DNA of 64,000 nt from Torymus aiolomorphi (GCA_036365515.1 CM070873.1:173398104-173462103), one strand, 5' to 3'. Positions 41,244 to 54,120 are shown, counted from the stretch's first letter. Notes: a model not told the origin generated them from the sequence alone. Translations and numbers: made by a program.

Positions 41244-42204
41244 CTAATTTATATACTTTTTTCTAATTTTAAATTTACTACATTCCAAATTCTCTATATC
41301 ATTTAACAAGGAATTATAAGTGCTGACAGCTTCTATGTAACAGTTTTTGTTAATTTGTGTTTTACTTTTTTTTTATTCGTATCTGTACACTTCTATTTCT
41401 TATATTAATTGTTTTTCTCTCATATTTAGTTTCTCACAATGATAGAAAGCGGACTGAAAAGACAGTAATTATTTAATATTTGAAGGGTATCCTTCAATCA
41501 CAAACGTATTTTTTAATTTAATTTTAAAGATTTTATTTTGTAGATCATGTAATGGTTTTAGACTATTTATATAGGTATAAAGCACCCCAAGCTATTATCC
41601 CATAATTTTTTATACTATTAAAAAGAGTATAATGTCAGCAATGTTTTGGCTTGCATAGTATTTATCTTTTTGCAGAAAACAGGTAAATAGATATTTCGTT
41701 TCTTTAATTATTCTTCCAAGATTTTTATCCCATTGAATATTGTGATCAAATGTAATTTTGTATCTTATTATTATGTTTATGTAATTATATTACCTTTGGA
41801 ATGTTATATCGATTTTTCCGATCTTATTTATAGCTATCGTATCGAATATTTCTGTGTCAAATCGAATTCTGTTAAATAATTAAGCAAGTATTCACTATAC
41901 GAGGTCTGTTGAGGCATTAAAAATCGTGCTCATAAGTTTAGATGATTCAAAAGTGATTGTACATAAAAATATTAATTAGGAATAACTTTTGTTTAAACGT
42001 TATCTACATTCTTTGTATTTAACAGTTGTATTGAAAGTCAAATCTTTGTGTTATAAGCGAAAATCGACTATTTCAGGTGTATTTAGGCATTACGCATCGT
42101 TTTTATAGGTCAGGTGCTTTTAAGGACACGGATTACGAATTCATTACAAAAGGTAGTGTCATGTACCTTGTAAATCCCCTCAGTTTTTAAGGTAACTTTA
42201 TTCG
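41244..42204. other. AT-rich interval, nothing recognised
   Basis: No ORF of note and no inverted repeat that I could follow between the gypsy end and the satellite-like units. Confidence 0.5.
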
Positions 42205-42540
42205 ATTTTGTCGTTTTTAACGAAATTTCATCCACCATATTGGATCCGGCAAGTTGAATTTCGCAAATCTGACAAAGAAAATGTAATCAGCTACCCCGAA
42301 AACCCCTGAGTAGATATTTTCATTATATTTTGTCATATTTTAGAAATTTCATCCATCATATTGAATCCGCTATCTTGAATTTCGTAAATCTGATAACGGA
42401 TTGGTAATCAGCGATCCCTAAAACCCCTGCATAGTTATTTTCTTTTGATTTTGTCATGTTTTTCAAAATTTCATTTGCTATATTAAATCCACCATCTTGA
42501 ATTTCGTAAATCTAATAACCGAATCGTAAATTTTAAGTGA
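42205..42540. repeat. Three tandem ~118-bp units related to the satellite at 56-60 kb
   Basis: Units with CATCTTGAATTTCGTAAATC, then GTAATCAGCGATCCC, ACCCCTG and ATTTTGTCAT repeat three times. The order of motifs (CCATNTTGAATTT, AATCTGA, GTAATCAGCGA, AACCCC) is the same as in the large satellite further right, at lower similarity. Confidence 0.65.
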
Positions 42541-43090
42541 AATTCAGATTTTTTAGCAATTTTTGACCGTAAAAAATTATTTACTCAAATGACTTGGATA
42601 CATACAACTCTTCAGTCAATAGTCATATAAAATGCTAAGATTTTAGGTTCTGTCCCATCAAAATGTATGCATTTCCTTTACCTGGAGTCGGCGGCTGAGC
42701 CAAAAATTTTACATTATGTAGAAAGCAGCTTCAAAGATAAAATTACTAAAATACATTTTTATTTCTTCTGTAACTCCTTCTCTGGTTCAAAATATAAAAA
42801 AGTATTGTTTTTAGCTTTGTATATGATTGAACGTATACGAGAATTGATATTGTCTTAAGACTTCAAGCGTCTGAGCAATCAACTCTACTCGAAAGTGAAA
42901 GTTGATAGTAGAAAATATGAACACAAAATGCGTTCGAGCAAATAGGCAATGTTTTAGGCAATAAGGTATCTTATTCGTAAATAAGACTAAGCTATTATAG
43001 GCATATGATAGGCAGCGTATAGGCAAAAAACGAGAGGGGTAATGTAATGTGCATGAAGCATGGGCGAATGGACGCCACAGGCCTGTATAT

Positions 43091-46000
43091 GAGGCGTTTC
43101 ACGTCAACTGCCCCAGCGCCGCGCGCGAGCGCCAAATCGTGCTATTTCTAACTCATGTTCATGATACTAAACTGTAACTAAAAAAATTGTTTTGTAAGCG
43201 TTTCCGACGTATTATTTTCTCAGCTTTCCAATTGCGTAGGCAGTTTTTCCGAAATTTTCCATTTTCACCTTCAAAACGTACAAAACGTCTTATATCTCAA
43301 AAAGTGTATTTTTAATATTTTTTTTTACCATTTAGATCGAAACCTGAGCATTTTTTACATAGGAAATGATTTTTTTCATAATTTGCTCAGGATTTTTTCT
43401 TCGAGAAATAGAACGTGAAAGAGTAGCGCAACCGCTCTCCTGCGCGCGGGACGTCGCGCGGGATGTCGCGTAAACTAGGCCTGCCTCGCTACCTAATAAC
43501 CTTTCATAATCTTTACCTGTTCTTTCGAATTCTTTGTAATGTAAGAATAATATTTTATTAGCTCTTTTATAAAAAAAAAAAACAGAGTTTCATAGCTAAC
43601 AGCAATATAGTAACTATACTAACGCTTTTGTCTCAGTGCAGATAATTTTTCTTTGTTTTTTCTAACAGTTTATCGCGGGAAGATTTGATATTCAGAACTT
43701 AAAGAGGTTTTTTGAGCTTCAATGTACTTTCATCAATTGGAATAATAGCATGGTATTGTAATGTACCTGGTATGAATTTAGCCTTATCCAGTCTTGGTTT
43801 TAGTTTCAAGATAGTAACTTCATATGATTCTTTACTGCTATAAAAAACTTTGGTTTCTTTGCAATAATCTTTAGCCCAGTTATAAAGCTTTTCTGGCTTT
43901 AAAATATGATTATTAAAAGAAACTTGTAGACTCGCTCGTTTTACACCTCTTTTTAGGTTGGCGCCTATATCATCGCATGCACCTTTTCCATGCGCCGTGG
44001 CATAAAAATGCCACTCAGCTGGAACACCAAAATCTTTCTCATGAAAAAGAAGATTTAGAAAATTAGATTTATTTTTAAAATGCTGACCCGCTCCATCAGT
44101 CAAATAATAGACGTTTTTTACTATGAATTTAGTTTTGAGGTAAGATATTATTACTTTTTGATATTCATAAACGGCAACAGTATTATGGTTTAGATTGTCG
44201 GAAATCACAGCAATGCTTACAGGTTTAAGCTCTTCATTTTCTTTATAATACACATCTATAAAAACAGTTGCTTGGTTGTTGTTCCAGTGAAACGATTGTG
44301 TAGAATTTTGTATAACAAACGCATAATTTTCGGCATAATCACAACACACAAGAAATTCTCCTTGTTGAAGGTTGTTTTTTAAGTCACTTACAAAAAGTGA
44401 TTGATTCTTAGCAAAAACAATCGTGAGATTTCAATTTTATCAATTTTTCTCCTAGTATGTCCATAAATTCATGAACATTACAGTTATAGAAGCTATTATA
44501 CACCGATCTGTTTGAAACCATACTCTATTTGAAAAATATCACTTTCATCAAGACATTCAAGCAAATGTTTACGTAATATGGACATATTGGGGCAATCTAA
44601 ATAGTCATCCAAATAGCATCTATCGTGTGCATCATTACACATAATTGCTTGGGTGCAATCGTGGCAGTTTTTAAGAGGCAATCTAGTATCTTTTGTTAAA
44701 TTTTCTAGATGCATAGCACTTAGCATGAGCTTTACGTTTTCGTGATGTACACGCACGCATACATTATGCGTACCACTACTTCCCACCAAAACACAATGTG
44801 GTGGCCTCAATTGTGTAAATTTAGTAAAACCAATATTAACGTGTTCATTTTCTTTTTTATATAAACTATACAGTTCATTTAAATTACCAAGCAGTAATCT
44901 TTTTTCAACATGTTCTCTTTTACCATTGCTCTACTTAACAGATATGTAATCTTTTAAACCTGGCATAATTCGGCTTACATCATCTTTTTCATAAAATTTT
45001 TTCACTGAATTTACAGTTTGAGCTGAAAGTATTTTGCCATTTTTATTAGCAGGTATTGAAAAAATTCTACTTTTAGCTAGTAAATGTTTTGCTTCACGAG
45101 CTTCCCGTTCAGGCAAACGAATTCTTGCATTAAGTCCCTACGAAACCAAAACTCATGCGCAAGAGTTAGTAACTGAATTCTCTCTTGCTTATTTGTTGAT
45201 TCTGAAATTTTTTTCTTTATTTGTTCAAGAACTGCAACATCAGCTTTGTGATACTCATCGTTACACACTATTTTAGTTTTTTTAGCATCAGATGGAGGTA
45301 AACTTGATTTATGTTTGTAAATTTGGCGTTGACAGTTAGAACAAATTTTTGCTTTTTCTGGTACTAAGGGATATGCGCTTCTTAAAGGTGTTGGAAAGTC
45401 GGTCAAATCTTTTATTTTATATGAAGGGTGATCATTTTTATTTAAAGGATTTATGCATTTTAATTTCCAAGTTTAATCCATTTTAGTTGCTACAATAAAC
45501 GAAAGAAATAACGAAACATAGAGTTACCGATGATTTAATCATCAAATACACGAAAGACACTATGAAATCCAAGTTTGATTGTATTGACAGAAATTCGAAA
45601 AAATTTCGAAGAGGAATAAGATGAAAAGTCATTGCAATTATATACTTTCGACGTGACGATTCACATATGGATAGAAAATTCCGATATGAAAGCCACCTAT
45701 CAAAAGAAAAATGAATCATGCGGTGCCGCGTGACGTCCCGCGCGTAGGAGAGCCATTGCGCTACTCTTTCGCGCTCTATTTCTCGAAGAAAACATCCTGA
45801 GTAAATTATGAAAAAAAATCATTTCCTATGTAAAAGATGCTCAGGTTTTGATCTAAATGGTCAAAAAAAATATTAAAAATACACTTTTTGAAATATAAGA
45901 CGTTCTGTACTTTTTGAAGGTGAAAATGGAAAATTTCGGAAAAACTGCCTACACCATTGGAAAGCTGAAGAAAAAATACGTCGGAAATGCTTATGAAACA

Positions 46001-46097
46001 ATTTTTTTAGTTAGATTTTAGTATCATAAACATGAGTTAGAAATAGCACGATTTGGCGCTCGCGCGCGGCGCTGGGGCAGTTGACGTGAAACGTCTC
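43091..46097 (-). mobile_element. 3.0-kb TIR DNA transposon of an unnamed family, inside the BEL LTR
   Basis: TIRs of about 375 bp (43091-43465 and 45722-46097) with tips GAGGCGTTTCACGTCAACTG and, inverted at the right, GAGACGTTTCACGTCAACTG. ATAT lies on both sides (43087-43090, 46098-46101), compatible with a 4-bp TSD. One coding unit on the minus strand fills the interior. Confidence 0.8.
43699..45482 (-). pseudogene. Transposase-like protein with SDG/TDGAGQ core, broken
   Basis: ATG at 45482 with a TAA as third codon, then LKCINPLNKND, a CSNC-x-RQ pair, LLTLAHEFW, a frame change near 45110, LSAQTVNSVKKFYEKDDVSRIMPGLKDYISVK, a stop at 44931, HCVLVGSSGTHNVCVRVHHENVKLML, a Cys-rich block (CHDCTQAIMC, DRCYLDDYLDCPN), another break near 44450, then CCDYAENYAFVIQ, FHWNNNQATVF, ISDNLNHNTVAV, YYLTDGAGQHFKNKSNFLNL and HGKGACDDIGANLKR. 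The acidic residues in DYAEN, TDGAGQ and possibly DDIG may form an RNase H-like active site. I know this protein as a recurrent animal TE-like family but not a formal superfamily name. Confidence 0.65.
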
Positions 46098-46235
46098 ATA
46101 TGTATACTCTTAGTGATGTTTTAAGTAGCGCTTTGGCGCTCGCGATCTGGCAGCTCGCTCGAATACTACAATCCCGAACATACCGCTCGCCTTCGTCTAT
46201 GTAGGGGTCGATCAGAAACAGTTTAGCGGAAATAA

Positions 46236-48450
46236 GCTGAGATCTGAGAACTATGATTGAACTGCTGCAATCGGAGACCTAGAGGTATTTAGTTTAGCAA
46301 TAGGTTCGCTAAGACACCATCCGAAGATTGTGCGTTGTGCCATTGGAGTTCCGGCAGGTCCTTTGACCAGTCCGTCAAGCAAGATCTCTGGGAAGATGTC
46401 GGCACCAAGTAGAATGTCAATTTCAGAGGGCACCTCTCTGAATTCTTCTGCCATCTCTAAGTCGTTTAAATGCGACTAGGCATTCTTTAAGTTATAGAAT
46501 CTGTGCTAGTACTTTGTAATAAAGGGAAGCACTAATGCATTCACCTGCAAATTTGTTTTACAGTTGAATGCGGACGTAAGTTGAAAGGTTGCGTGACCCT
46601 TAGCCGGGATGTGGGAGTAGCTCCCGATACCACTTAATGGTACGGTCGTGGCAGCGTATGGCTGTTAAAGCTTCTTTAATAATACCTTGGATACAAAAAG
46701 GCTTTGGGATCCAGGATCTATCATAGCTCGAGCAGTATGCATCCTGCCATCAGCACCACGGAGTTTCACCAACACGGTAGCTAAAATAGCGGGTTCTACG
46801 CTCGAGTTTTGATTTACTAAACTTAGACGCAGATCAGGGTTGGCATCAAAGGAAGGACTAGTGAAAGCGACGTGATTATGAATTGTTTCAGGAGCAGCCA
46901 CATGAACACTTACTTTTGTATCTTCGTGAAGAAGCGTTTGGTGCTGTTTGTTACATATGATGCACCTCCTTTCTGATCGGCAGTTACTGATAGGATGAAA
47001 CCCTAGACAATTGAAGCATAGCATTTTCTTATCCATAAAGGCTTTTCGCTCACGGTTTTAGCTTTAAAGGTGTCGGAGTGAATAATGAAATGTTCGTCAG
47101 CACAGAAGGCATACTTGTCAGTAAACGTAGCATGAGAGCTAATTAATATGTTTTCTGGAGTTTTAGATTAATTTAACTTAGGCACTGAGGTGGTTTCTAA
47201 AATATCAATATGTTCACTGATGTATTGACTAAGCTGGGAAAAAGTGGGAGGATCGGCGCTCTTGCCGACTTGTATTTCCCACTCGCGTAAGGTCTTGAAA
47301 TCAAGCTTATGAACAATGATAGGCACGATTAGATCATCCCATTGGTTGGTTGGCCTTTTGAGTTTCTCTAATGCATTGATTGCATTTGTCGTTATATTAA
47401 GAAGGGATTGTAATTGAGATGGTGATGCGAAGCGCAGGGCAGGCAGATCAAGTAGTGTCTTCCAATTTTTTCCAGGCAGTGGGGAAGTTGAGATCTGTTA
47501 AGGAACAAAAGGGAGGTAGGGAGCAGGAGCGGTGTAGCGAGATTTTAATTTGTTTATATATTTATTTATTCACTTTACTTATACGTTTATTTATTTATTA
47601 AATTCACATTAGGCCTTGCTTCGATGCGTAGCATGTGAGGGCTGGACGCAGACTGTCTGTAAAACTTTGCCGGCCACTTGTCGATCGCTTCCAATTGCAC
47701 GCTTCTCACCGACAGACGATTGACTACCGTAGATCATCTAGTAAATTCTAAGTAGCTTTACGAATAATGACTTGTCATTTTTACAACATTGATTGTTCCA
47801 CTTTACATATTTTCATATATTTACATTAATCTTCGAGCTTTTTCATTTCATAAATAAATCTCGCGCTATATAGGTCTAAGTATATTAATTTCTATTCCTA
47901 TCCGCAACAAGATCTATAATTTGTATCGTTTTGAGCATATCGGCTGCTTCTCCTTGAACGTGCGTTTTCAATTGTTGTAGTTTCTCTGAATTAGATAGTC
48001 GTTCATATTGGATGATGGTAGCTTGGAAGAGATCTTTAAAATCTAGCCAGTCGATGAATTTACCGGAAAATGTAGGAACATCGTGTGTAACTTTCTTGTA
48101 GAAACTGTTTGTTGCACAACAGGCACATTGTCCTGTTGAGGAAATCCTTTAAGCATTTTGGCTATATAGGCAGCTGAGTTGATGTAACCGTCTTCTGTTA
48201 CAACATAGCAGTCATTGACAAAATAAATACTCTGGCTAGTGCCTTAAAATTGCTGAGATAGGATAATAATATGATTTTCTTGGAACTCTTTCCAGTTTTT
48301 CTCTAGTATATAAAATAGAAGAAGATTCGAGAAGCTCCCAAATAATATTGTCCTTGCCAACTTTCTTGATGTTGTCACTTGAATGGCAGATTCGTTTAAA
48401 TAATTCGAACTGGCGTTCAATGGTTTGCGTAAGTGAAAGTGATGGCATTC
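46236..48450 (-). pseudogene. gag-pro: BEL/Pao gag and aspartic-protease remnant
   Basis: Minus strand, in order: RQFELFKRICHSSDNIKKVG (N-terminal gag), FSGKFIDWLDFKDLFQATI and ERLSNSEKLQQLKTHVQGEA (the conserved gag domain of Pao elements, about 48085-47890), a zinc knuckle CFNCLGFHPISNCRSERRC with CIICNKQHQTLLH (about 47020-46910), then ARAMIDPGSQSLFVSK (protease active-site region) and PSEIDILLGADIFP, GWCLSE (end of the protease region, 46400-46300). Multiple stops and shifts. Confidence 0.8.
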
Positions 48451-48707
48451 TCAGCGAAAAGGTTAGATATCAAGCAGTTCCTTGAGTGTTATGAAGCTTG
48501 GTGTGGTGTCTCCGCCTGCCGTGCAGAGTGGGACAGGCAAAGAGATCAGTCATACGATATATTTCGCTAGGAGGTCGTAAATCTCCAACGAACTACTTGC
48601 CAAAGGTTATAAGTCTCTAGCAATTGACGAAAACACTCAAAGAACCTTTGCTTGCTTTCCAATTATTTCTCTCGTTCACAACCCTATCCAGCAGAAAAGA
48701 CCAAAAA

Positions 48708-49126
48708 TGTATACGATTGAACGTACACGAGACTTTATATTATCACGGTTTGTTAACGAGAAGCAATAAAATGGAAGTTAAGACATCAAGCGTCTGTGCA
48801 TCCAACTCTACTCGAAAGTGAAAGTTTTTTGCAGAAAATATGAACGCAAAATGCGTTCTAGCAAATAGGCAAAGTTTTAGGCACTAAGGTGTCTTATTCG
48901 CAAATAAAACTAAGCTATTATAGGCAATATACAGTCAAATATGATAGGCAAGGTATAGGCGAAAAACAAGAGGGGCAAAGTAATAATGTGCATCAAGCAT
49001 GGGCGAATGGACGCCGCAGGCTTGTATACATATACATGTATACTCTTAGTTTGTTTTAAGTAGCGCATTGGCGCTGGCCTGGCGCTCGCCATCTAGCGGT
49101 TCGCTCAGATACTACAATCCCGAACA
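48708..49126 (-). repeat. BEL 5' LTR (419 bp)
   Basis: Complete LTR with TG...CA ends on the minus strand. It lacks the DNA transposon found in its partner at the TATATATGTATACTC position (here GTATACATATACATGTATACTC). Confidence 0.85.
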
Positions 49127-49131
49127 AGCTT

Positions 49132-52100
49132 AAAATCTTTTATATTTGGAACATATACTCTGATACCTCGGTACTTGATCGTTCAGACTTGTAAGGTATG
49201 AGCACACGTAGCAGCAACAACCATAACCACACCAATCAGTCAAGCATTGTTTAGCGGTCAAACATAAAGTTTCCTTGGTGCTTTTGTATCCATATGTTTT
49301 TAATAAACTTTTTCACACATATTTTATATACTGAGGTAAATAGTAGAATGTGTTCAGAAATTCAAAATCCTTAATGCAGCCAAATGCTTAAAAATAATGT
49401 TTATAGCAGCCACGCTCCTATTGATCTTCGTTTAATGTTTGATAGGGTGGATTTTTTTAGTTTTCCTTGATTATTCTTTTTCACATATAACATTATAACT
49501 TAATAAAGAGAAAATGACTAATGAAGATTTATGGCAGTGCATAACAGTTTTGACTTCAGAATATAAATGTCAATTATATCATAGTGAGATTCAAACGATG
49601 ATTGATGATGGTGACTTTCTGACAGAAGCAAAGGTTCCATAATGTTTTTCTGCACAATTGCATATCTTTCGCTTCCTTTGAAAATTAATTTGACTCTGTA
49701 CACTAAATGATTTTTGTAAGAGTTAGTGTGTATACTTAATTTTTCTTTAGTATCGATCCCATCTATTTTAAGAATAAAGTTTCCAATAAAAGTTCAAGTA
49801 CTAAAAAGATATTTCTTGAACTTTAATTCAACTGTCACTGCACACTTGTTATACACTTTTATAAACTTTTCTAATATACCTTGTCATATTGTACACCAAA
49901 TGTTTACTCCAAAGTCCGTTCATGAATGCAAAAAATGAAAATTAAGCATGTTTACACTGATGCTTGCAGACTTTTATATACGTTGCAATAAAGGAGTGTG
50001 TGGCTGTCGATAAGTCAGATTGTTATGGTTCCAAATTAACCGCTATAAGTTTCAAATTTTAATATTTTATTTTTGTCAAAAATCCCATAAATTATATTAT
50101 TTATTTTTTATTTTTATATTAATGGTTAAAATATTATTTTAGGATTTTTTAAAGTATATATAGGTATGTAGAGTGAGAATTTTGAATACATTAAGACCAG
50201 AGAAATGAAAAAAAAATGAATAGAAATCAATGTACGATTATATAAATATGTATACAAGGGGAAAAATGTAATTTGAACAAAAAACAAATGAAAACTTTTA
50301 TCAGTGTTTTGTGTATATTCTCAAAGCAAAAATAGATAATGCTTTACAATAAATTGGGAATATTCTACAAGCGTTTTTCTACTGAAATATATAAAAAAAA
50401 TCGGGTTTTCGTTATTTTAAAGGTGTCTGACCCCCTTAAAAAGCGTTCGTTCAGACGTTAATGGGTTAAACAGTTAGTATAAATCTAATTTCGCAATTTC
50501 AACAAAAACACAATGAAAACCTAAAATCTTAAATCATCTTTCTTCTCTCTTCACGACTAATCAATTTGGTTTTTCTACAGTCGATTAATCGCGCGATCTT
50601 TTTCAAAGGTGTTTGATAATAGTACATTACGCCACTAGTGCGTAATGTACTATTTTGCGTATTAATTAGAAATGTAAAGTTTTGAATTTGTTGAATTTTT
50701 TTGTAAATCCCACTTAAAGGTTTTATTAATTTAATACAATATCTAGTTGAGACTTTTTATAGTTACTTGCTCTACTTTATTTTATAATATTTCGAAAAGT
50801 TATTCTATGTACATATAAATGCTTTTTTCAACAGGCACGCCATTGAGTGATTTAGTGGAAAGAGAATGTTCAAGGAAGTCTCAGAATTCAGTTAAGTTAT
50901 GCCGTATCTACCGGACACTAAACGAAATTCGGATGAAAAAAAAAAAAAAGTACTTTTCTCTTGGCAGTCCGGAAACAACAAAAATTGCTTCTATATGTTC
51001 TTTGTATTATATTGGATTAAGAACGTTGCGAGAAATTAAATCCAGTATATTTACAGGTAAAAGTGAATGTACATATATGTTTTTGTAAAAACCTGAGAGT
51101 CAACTATGGTTAGCTAGGTTTTATTCTAGATTTGTAAGTCAGACTAAACAGATATGAATAAATCTATAAAACCCTGCTATTTTGTGTAACTCCAAAATTT
51201 GAGTTTCTAAAAGTAAGTACTTGAACTTTTGAAGAGGCATGTGGACCTTTAGGACTTTATATTAATATTTGTTCCTATCAATTTAAATCACAAAAGGAAT
51301 TGAATTAGTTTACCTGTTGAGTCATTGCTTCTCATCAAAACTGGAGAAAAGATCGAAATTTTACGTTTTAGTCATTTTATCGTGTTATTCGTGAATATCG
51401 TGAATAGCATATTTCCTCTGAAATTTTACAGTTATTTCTTAATGCCAAATCTTTCACTTTGAGCTCTGGTAGAATGATGTACCATGTTAAATCACCTAAT
51501 TACAAGATATTTAATTCTTTAAGTTTTTAGTAGCTTAGTTACAATGTGAGTTTTCAAAACTAAAGATTTTATATTTCGATAATACCAGGACTTGAATAAG
51601 AACATTTAGCGTTAAGAAATAGTTGTTAAATTTTTGACAATGATAGAAAAAATGCGACTTCTTTTGAAATGACAAAAATCGACTATTCTTTTTATATTTT
51701 TTCAGTTTTTTATGAATAGTGATATCTTAAAAGTGTCAGCCTGAGTTAAAATGTCAAAAATTGACTTAAAATTTTACATGGCTCTTCTTTAAACCTTCCT
51801 CTAAAGTATTTATGGTATGAATTAAAAAAAAAAAATAAATTTATGAGAATGCTATATTCGTAATATGTACTATTATACTTATAAATACTAATATTATCAA
51901 CTCCTATTTGTAATAACTTAAGCATCTTTTGAATGGTATTCTGTCAAGTATAAATTAGCAAAATAATTGGCATCGATATGCAAAAATTCTGAACAATTCT
52001 ACTTACAATTTGCAAACTTTTTCCCATTCAATATGCTCTACAAAAATTTCAAGTTTTTGAGTTAAAAAATCATAAACATTGAAGATTTATGAAAAAAATC

Positions 52101-52200
52101 AAAAATTTCAAATTTTCAATTAATAAAACTTTAAAACTTTGTATTTGTGTTTTGGGGCTAATATGGAATGAGTAAAAAATTTTTGAGCTGAACAGTGACA
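49132..52200. other. AT-rich interval, no gene recognised
   Basis: Short ORFs only, none with family features. One ORF at 50819-51088 has ordinary composition but no recognisable motif. A perfect palindrome lies at 50618-50654. Confidence 0.45.
50618..50654. repeat. 37-bp palindrome
   Basis: AATAGTACATTACGC, CACTAGT, GCGTAATGTACTATT. The half GCGTAATGTACTATT also occurs at 37512, so this is probably a repeat-family terminus that exists here as two facing copies. Confidence 0.7.
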
Positions 52201-52209
52201 TGAAGTTAC

Positions 52210-52277
<68 letters not shown>

Positions 52278-52294
52278 GAATAGAATAGAATAGT
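52210..52294. repeat. (TA)n-(GA)n-(GAATA)n compound microsatellite at the LINE 3' end
   Basis: TATATA, then GAGAGA, then four GAATA units. On the LINE strand the order is (TATTC)n first, as expected for a short-repeat tail of a non-LTR element. Confidence 0.7.
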
Positions 52295-53582
52295 GTATTT
52301 ATTTGACTAAGGACACAGTCCATCATAGTCAAGACATTTTACAGTACGACAATGTCTTAGACTTACAAAGTAATTTCTATATAAAACGATAAGTCTGAAT
52401 CATAAAATCTTAAAAATATTTAAAAAATCTTAAAACTAATTGACATTAGATAGCGCCGGTACATAAACAGAAAATAAATAACAACATTTCATAGTTCTGA
52501 ACAATATAAAATTATACAATGTTTGTATCGCGTACTTATTTAATGCCGTAGGCTGATCTAAAACAGTACTCCCGAAGACATGGCTTAAAACACGGACGCA
52601 TGTATAATTGGCGCAAATCATGTGGTAATTTATTCCAAAGTCGTGCCGTTTCTATGCCAAATGAATATTTGTAGACGTCCAGACTCGCGAACCTAATGTC
52701 GAGATCGAGGTTTGAACAGCGCTTTGAACCGATTCTGTCTGCGTCGCGGAATTTGAATTTATCATACAGATAATGTGGCTTGGAGTCTCGGAGAGTTCTA
52801 GATAATAAGCCCAGACAGAGAAAATCGCGACGGGCGGTGAAAGGAAGCAGCTCTAGCGATTTATTAGTTGCTGTAATGTGTTCCCACTTTTTAAGGCCAG
52901 TTACAAAGTGCACCGCTGCATTCATACATCGTTGCAATTTTTCGCATAAATCGACCGCGAGATTTAATAGAAGCCCTGCTGCATAGTCGAAATACGGGAA
53001 GACTAACGATCTGACTAGTAATAACTTGGTGTTCTTTGGCAAGCAGTGCGAGCATTTACGAAGTCTATTCAGAGCCGCGAATGCTTTTCGGCATATCGTA
53101 GTGCAGTACTGGGAAAAAGTAAGCTTCGAGTCCAGCGTGCAGCCTAGCAGCTTAATCTCCTTACATATTCCTATGGGCTGATTGTCGATGGACGGTTGCG
53201 GAGGATTTCCCGCGTATAGATCGCACATATATCCACGGACCCCAAACTAGATCGCTTGGGTCTTCGCTGCATTGATGACAAGCCCATTTGTCCTGGCCCA
53301 TACAGAAAGATTTGATAGATCAGTGTTGATCCTTTCGATTATGCCCCCCAGGTCCTTCATAGATCCCCGGCAGTAGATCGTGAGATCGTCTGCATATAGG
53401 TGGTGGTTGCAGTGTTTAAGCACTCTAGGGGCGTCGTTGGCAAATAAAGAGAAGAACGGAGGGCCATTTATCGTGCCTTGAGGAACGCCGCAGTTTCTGA
53501 CAATGGGTTCCGAACGCTCATCCGATGGGCCAAGAAGAACCTGCGATCTATCCGAAAGAAAAGAGAAAATCCAGCGGCAGGC

Positions 53583-53586
<4 letters not shown>
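52274..53586 (-). pseudogene. 5'-truncated non-LTR retrotransposon (LINE), RT fingers/palm to C-terminal domain
   Basis: Minus strand, one frame: WIFSFLSDRSQVLL, VRNCGVPQGT (RT motif), LYADDLTIYC (catalytic YADD), WARTNGLVINAAKTQ, an in-frame TAG at 53247-53249, LLGCTLDSKLTFSQYC, RKCSHCLPKNTKLLLVRSLVFPYFDYA, EKLQRCMNAAVHF, HITATNKSLELLPFTARRDFL, and RLWNKLPHDLR before a TAA at 52536. The pattern is the RT thumb/C-terminal region of I/Jockey/CR1-type LINEs. No endonuclease domain: the sequence starts in a (GA)n tract at 53587-53638, so it is truncated at the 5' end. The 3' tail is a (TATTC)n repeat at 52274-52294. Confidence 0.8.

Positions 53587-53638
<52 letters not shown>
53587..53638. repeat. 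(GA)n microsatellite
   Basis: Pure AG repeat at the truncated LINE edge; plus-strand Arg/Glu ORFs through it are artefacts. Confidence 0.9.
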
Positions 53639-53643
<5 letters not shown>

Positions 53644-54019
53644 AACCCATGTAATTCTTGTTCTTTTTATTTGTTCCTTTTTAAGTGTCCGAGCCTATAA
53701 TCCACATAACCTACTGTAAGTATACCAACCTTCTTTACAATGGAATCCACAGTTGACGCTCAAGTGGTACCATCTCTACACTTTTAATTGAACTATACAC
53801 TATCGATTCTTACATCGACTACAGTCGAATCGATTAGACTACCTATAACCCCTTCAGAACATAATAACAGCAGACAACAAAAACCTTTATTTCGTAATCG
53901 GTGGCAGTTGACGTTTTTTATTTGTGGCTAACTAATTGTTTTGTGTTGTACAGATAATTTTTTAACAATGGAATGGAGCCATTTCTCGATAAAAGACTAG
54001 CAAAAAGGAAAACATGTTT

Positions 54020-54120
54020 TCAGTGTGTGTGTGTGTATGTGGGTGTGTGTGTGTGTGTGTGTGTTTGTGTGTGTGTATGTGTGAGTGTGTATGTGTGTGT
54101 GTGTGTGTTTATGTGTGTGT

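Larger units (their letters stand above)
42818..46180 (-). repeat. BEL 3' LTR, interrupted (42818-43090 and 46102-46180)
   Basis: Matches the LTR at 48708-49126 over its length, for example CTCTACTCGAAAGTGAAAGTT, AAGCATGGGCGAATGGACGCC and ATACTACAATCCCGAACA. The other LTR runs across the insertion point without the transposon and so serves as an empty-site reference. Confidence 0.85.
42818..49126 (-). mobile_element. BEL/Pao LTR retrotransposon (gag-pro only), TSD AGCTT
   Basis: Bounded by AGCTT at 42813-42817 and 49127-49131. On the minus strand the 5' LTR is 49126-48708 and the 3' LTR is 46180-42818, the latter split by a 3.0-kb DNA transposon. The LTRs start TGTTCGGGATTGTAG and end ATACA. 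The internal region (46181-48707, about 2.5 kb) encodes gag and the retropepsin region; RT, RNase H and integrase are absent, so the element was probably mobilised in trans or deleted later. Confidence 0.85.
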
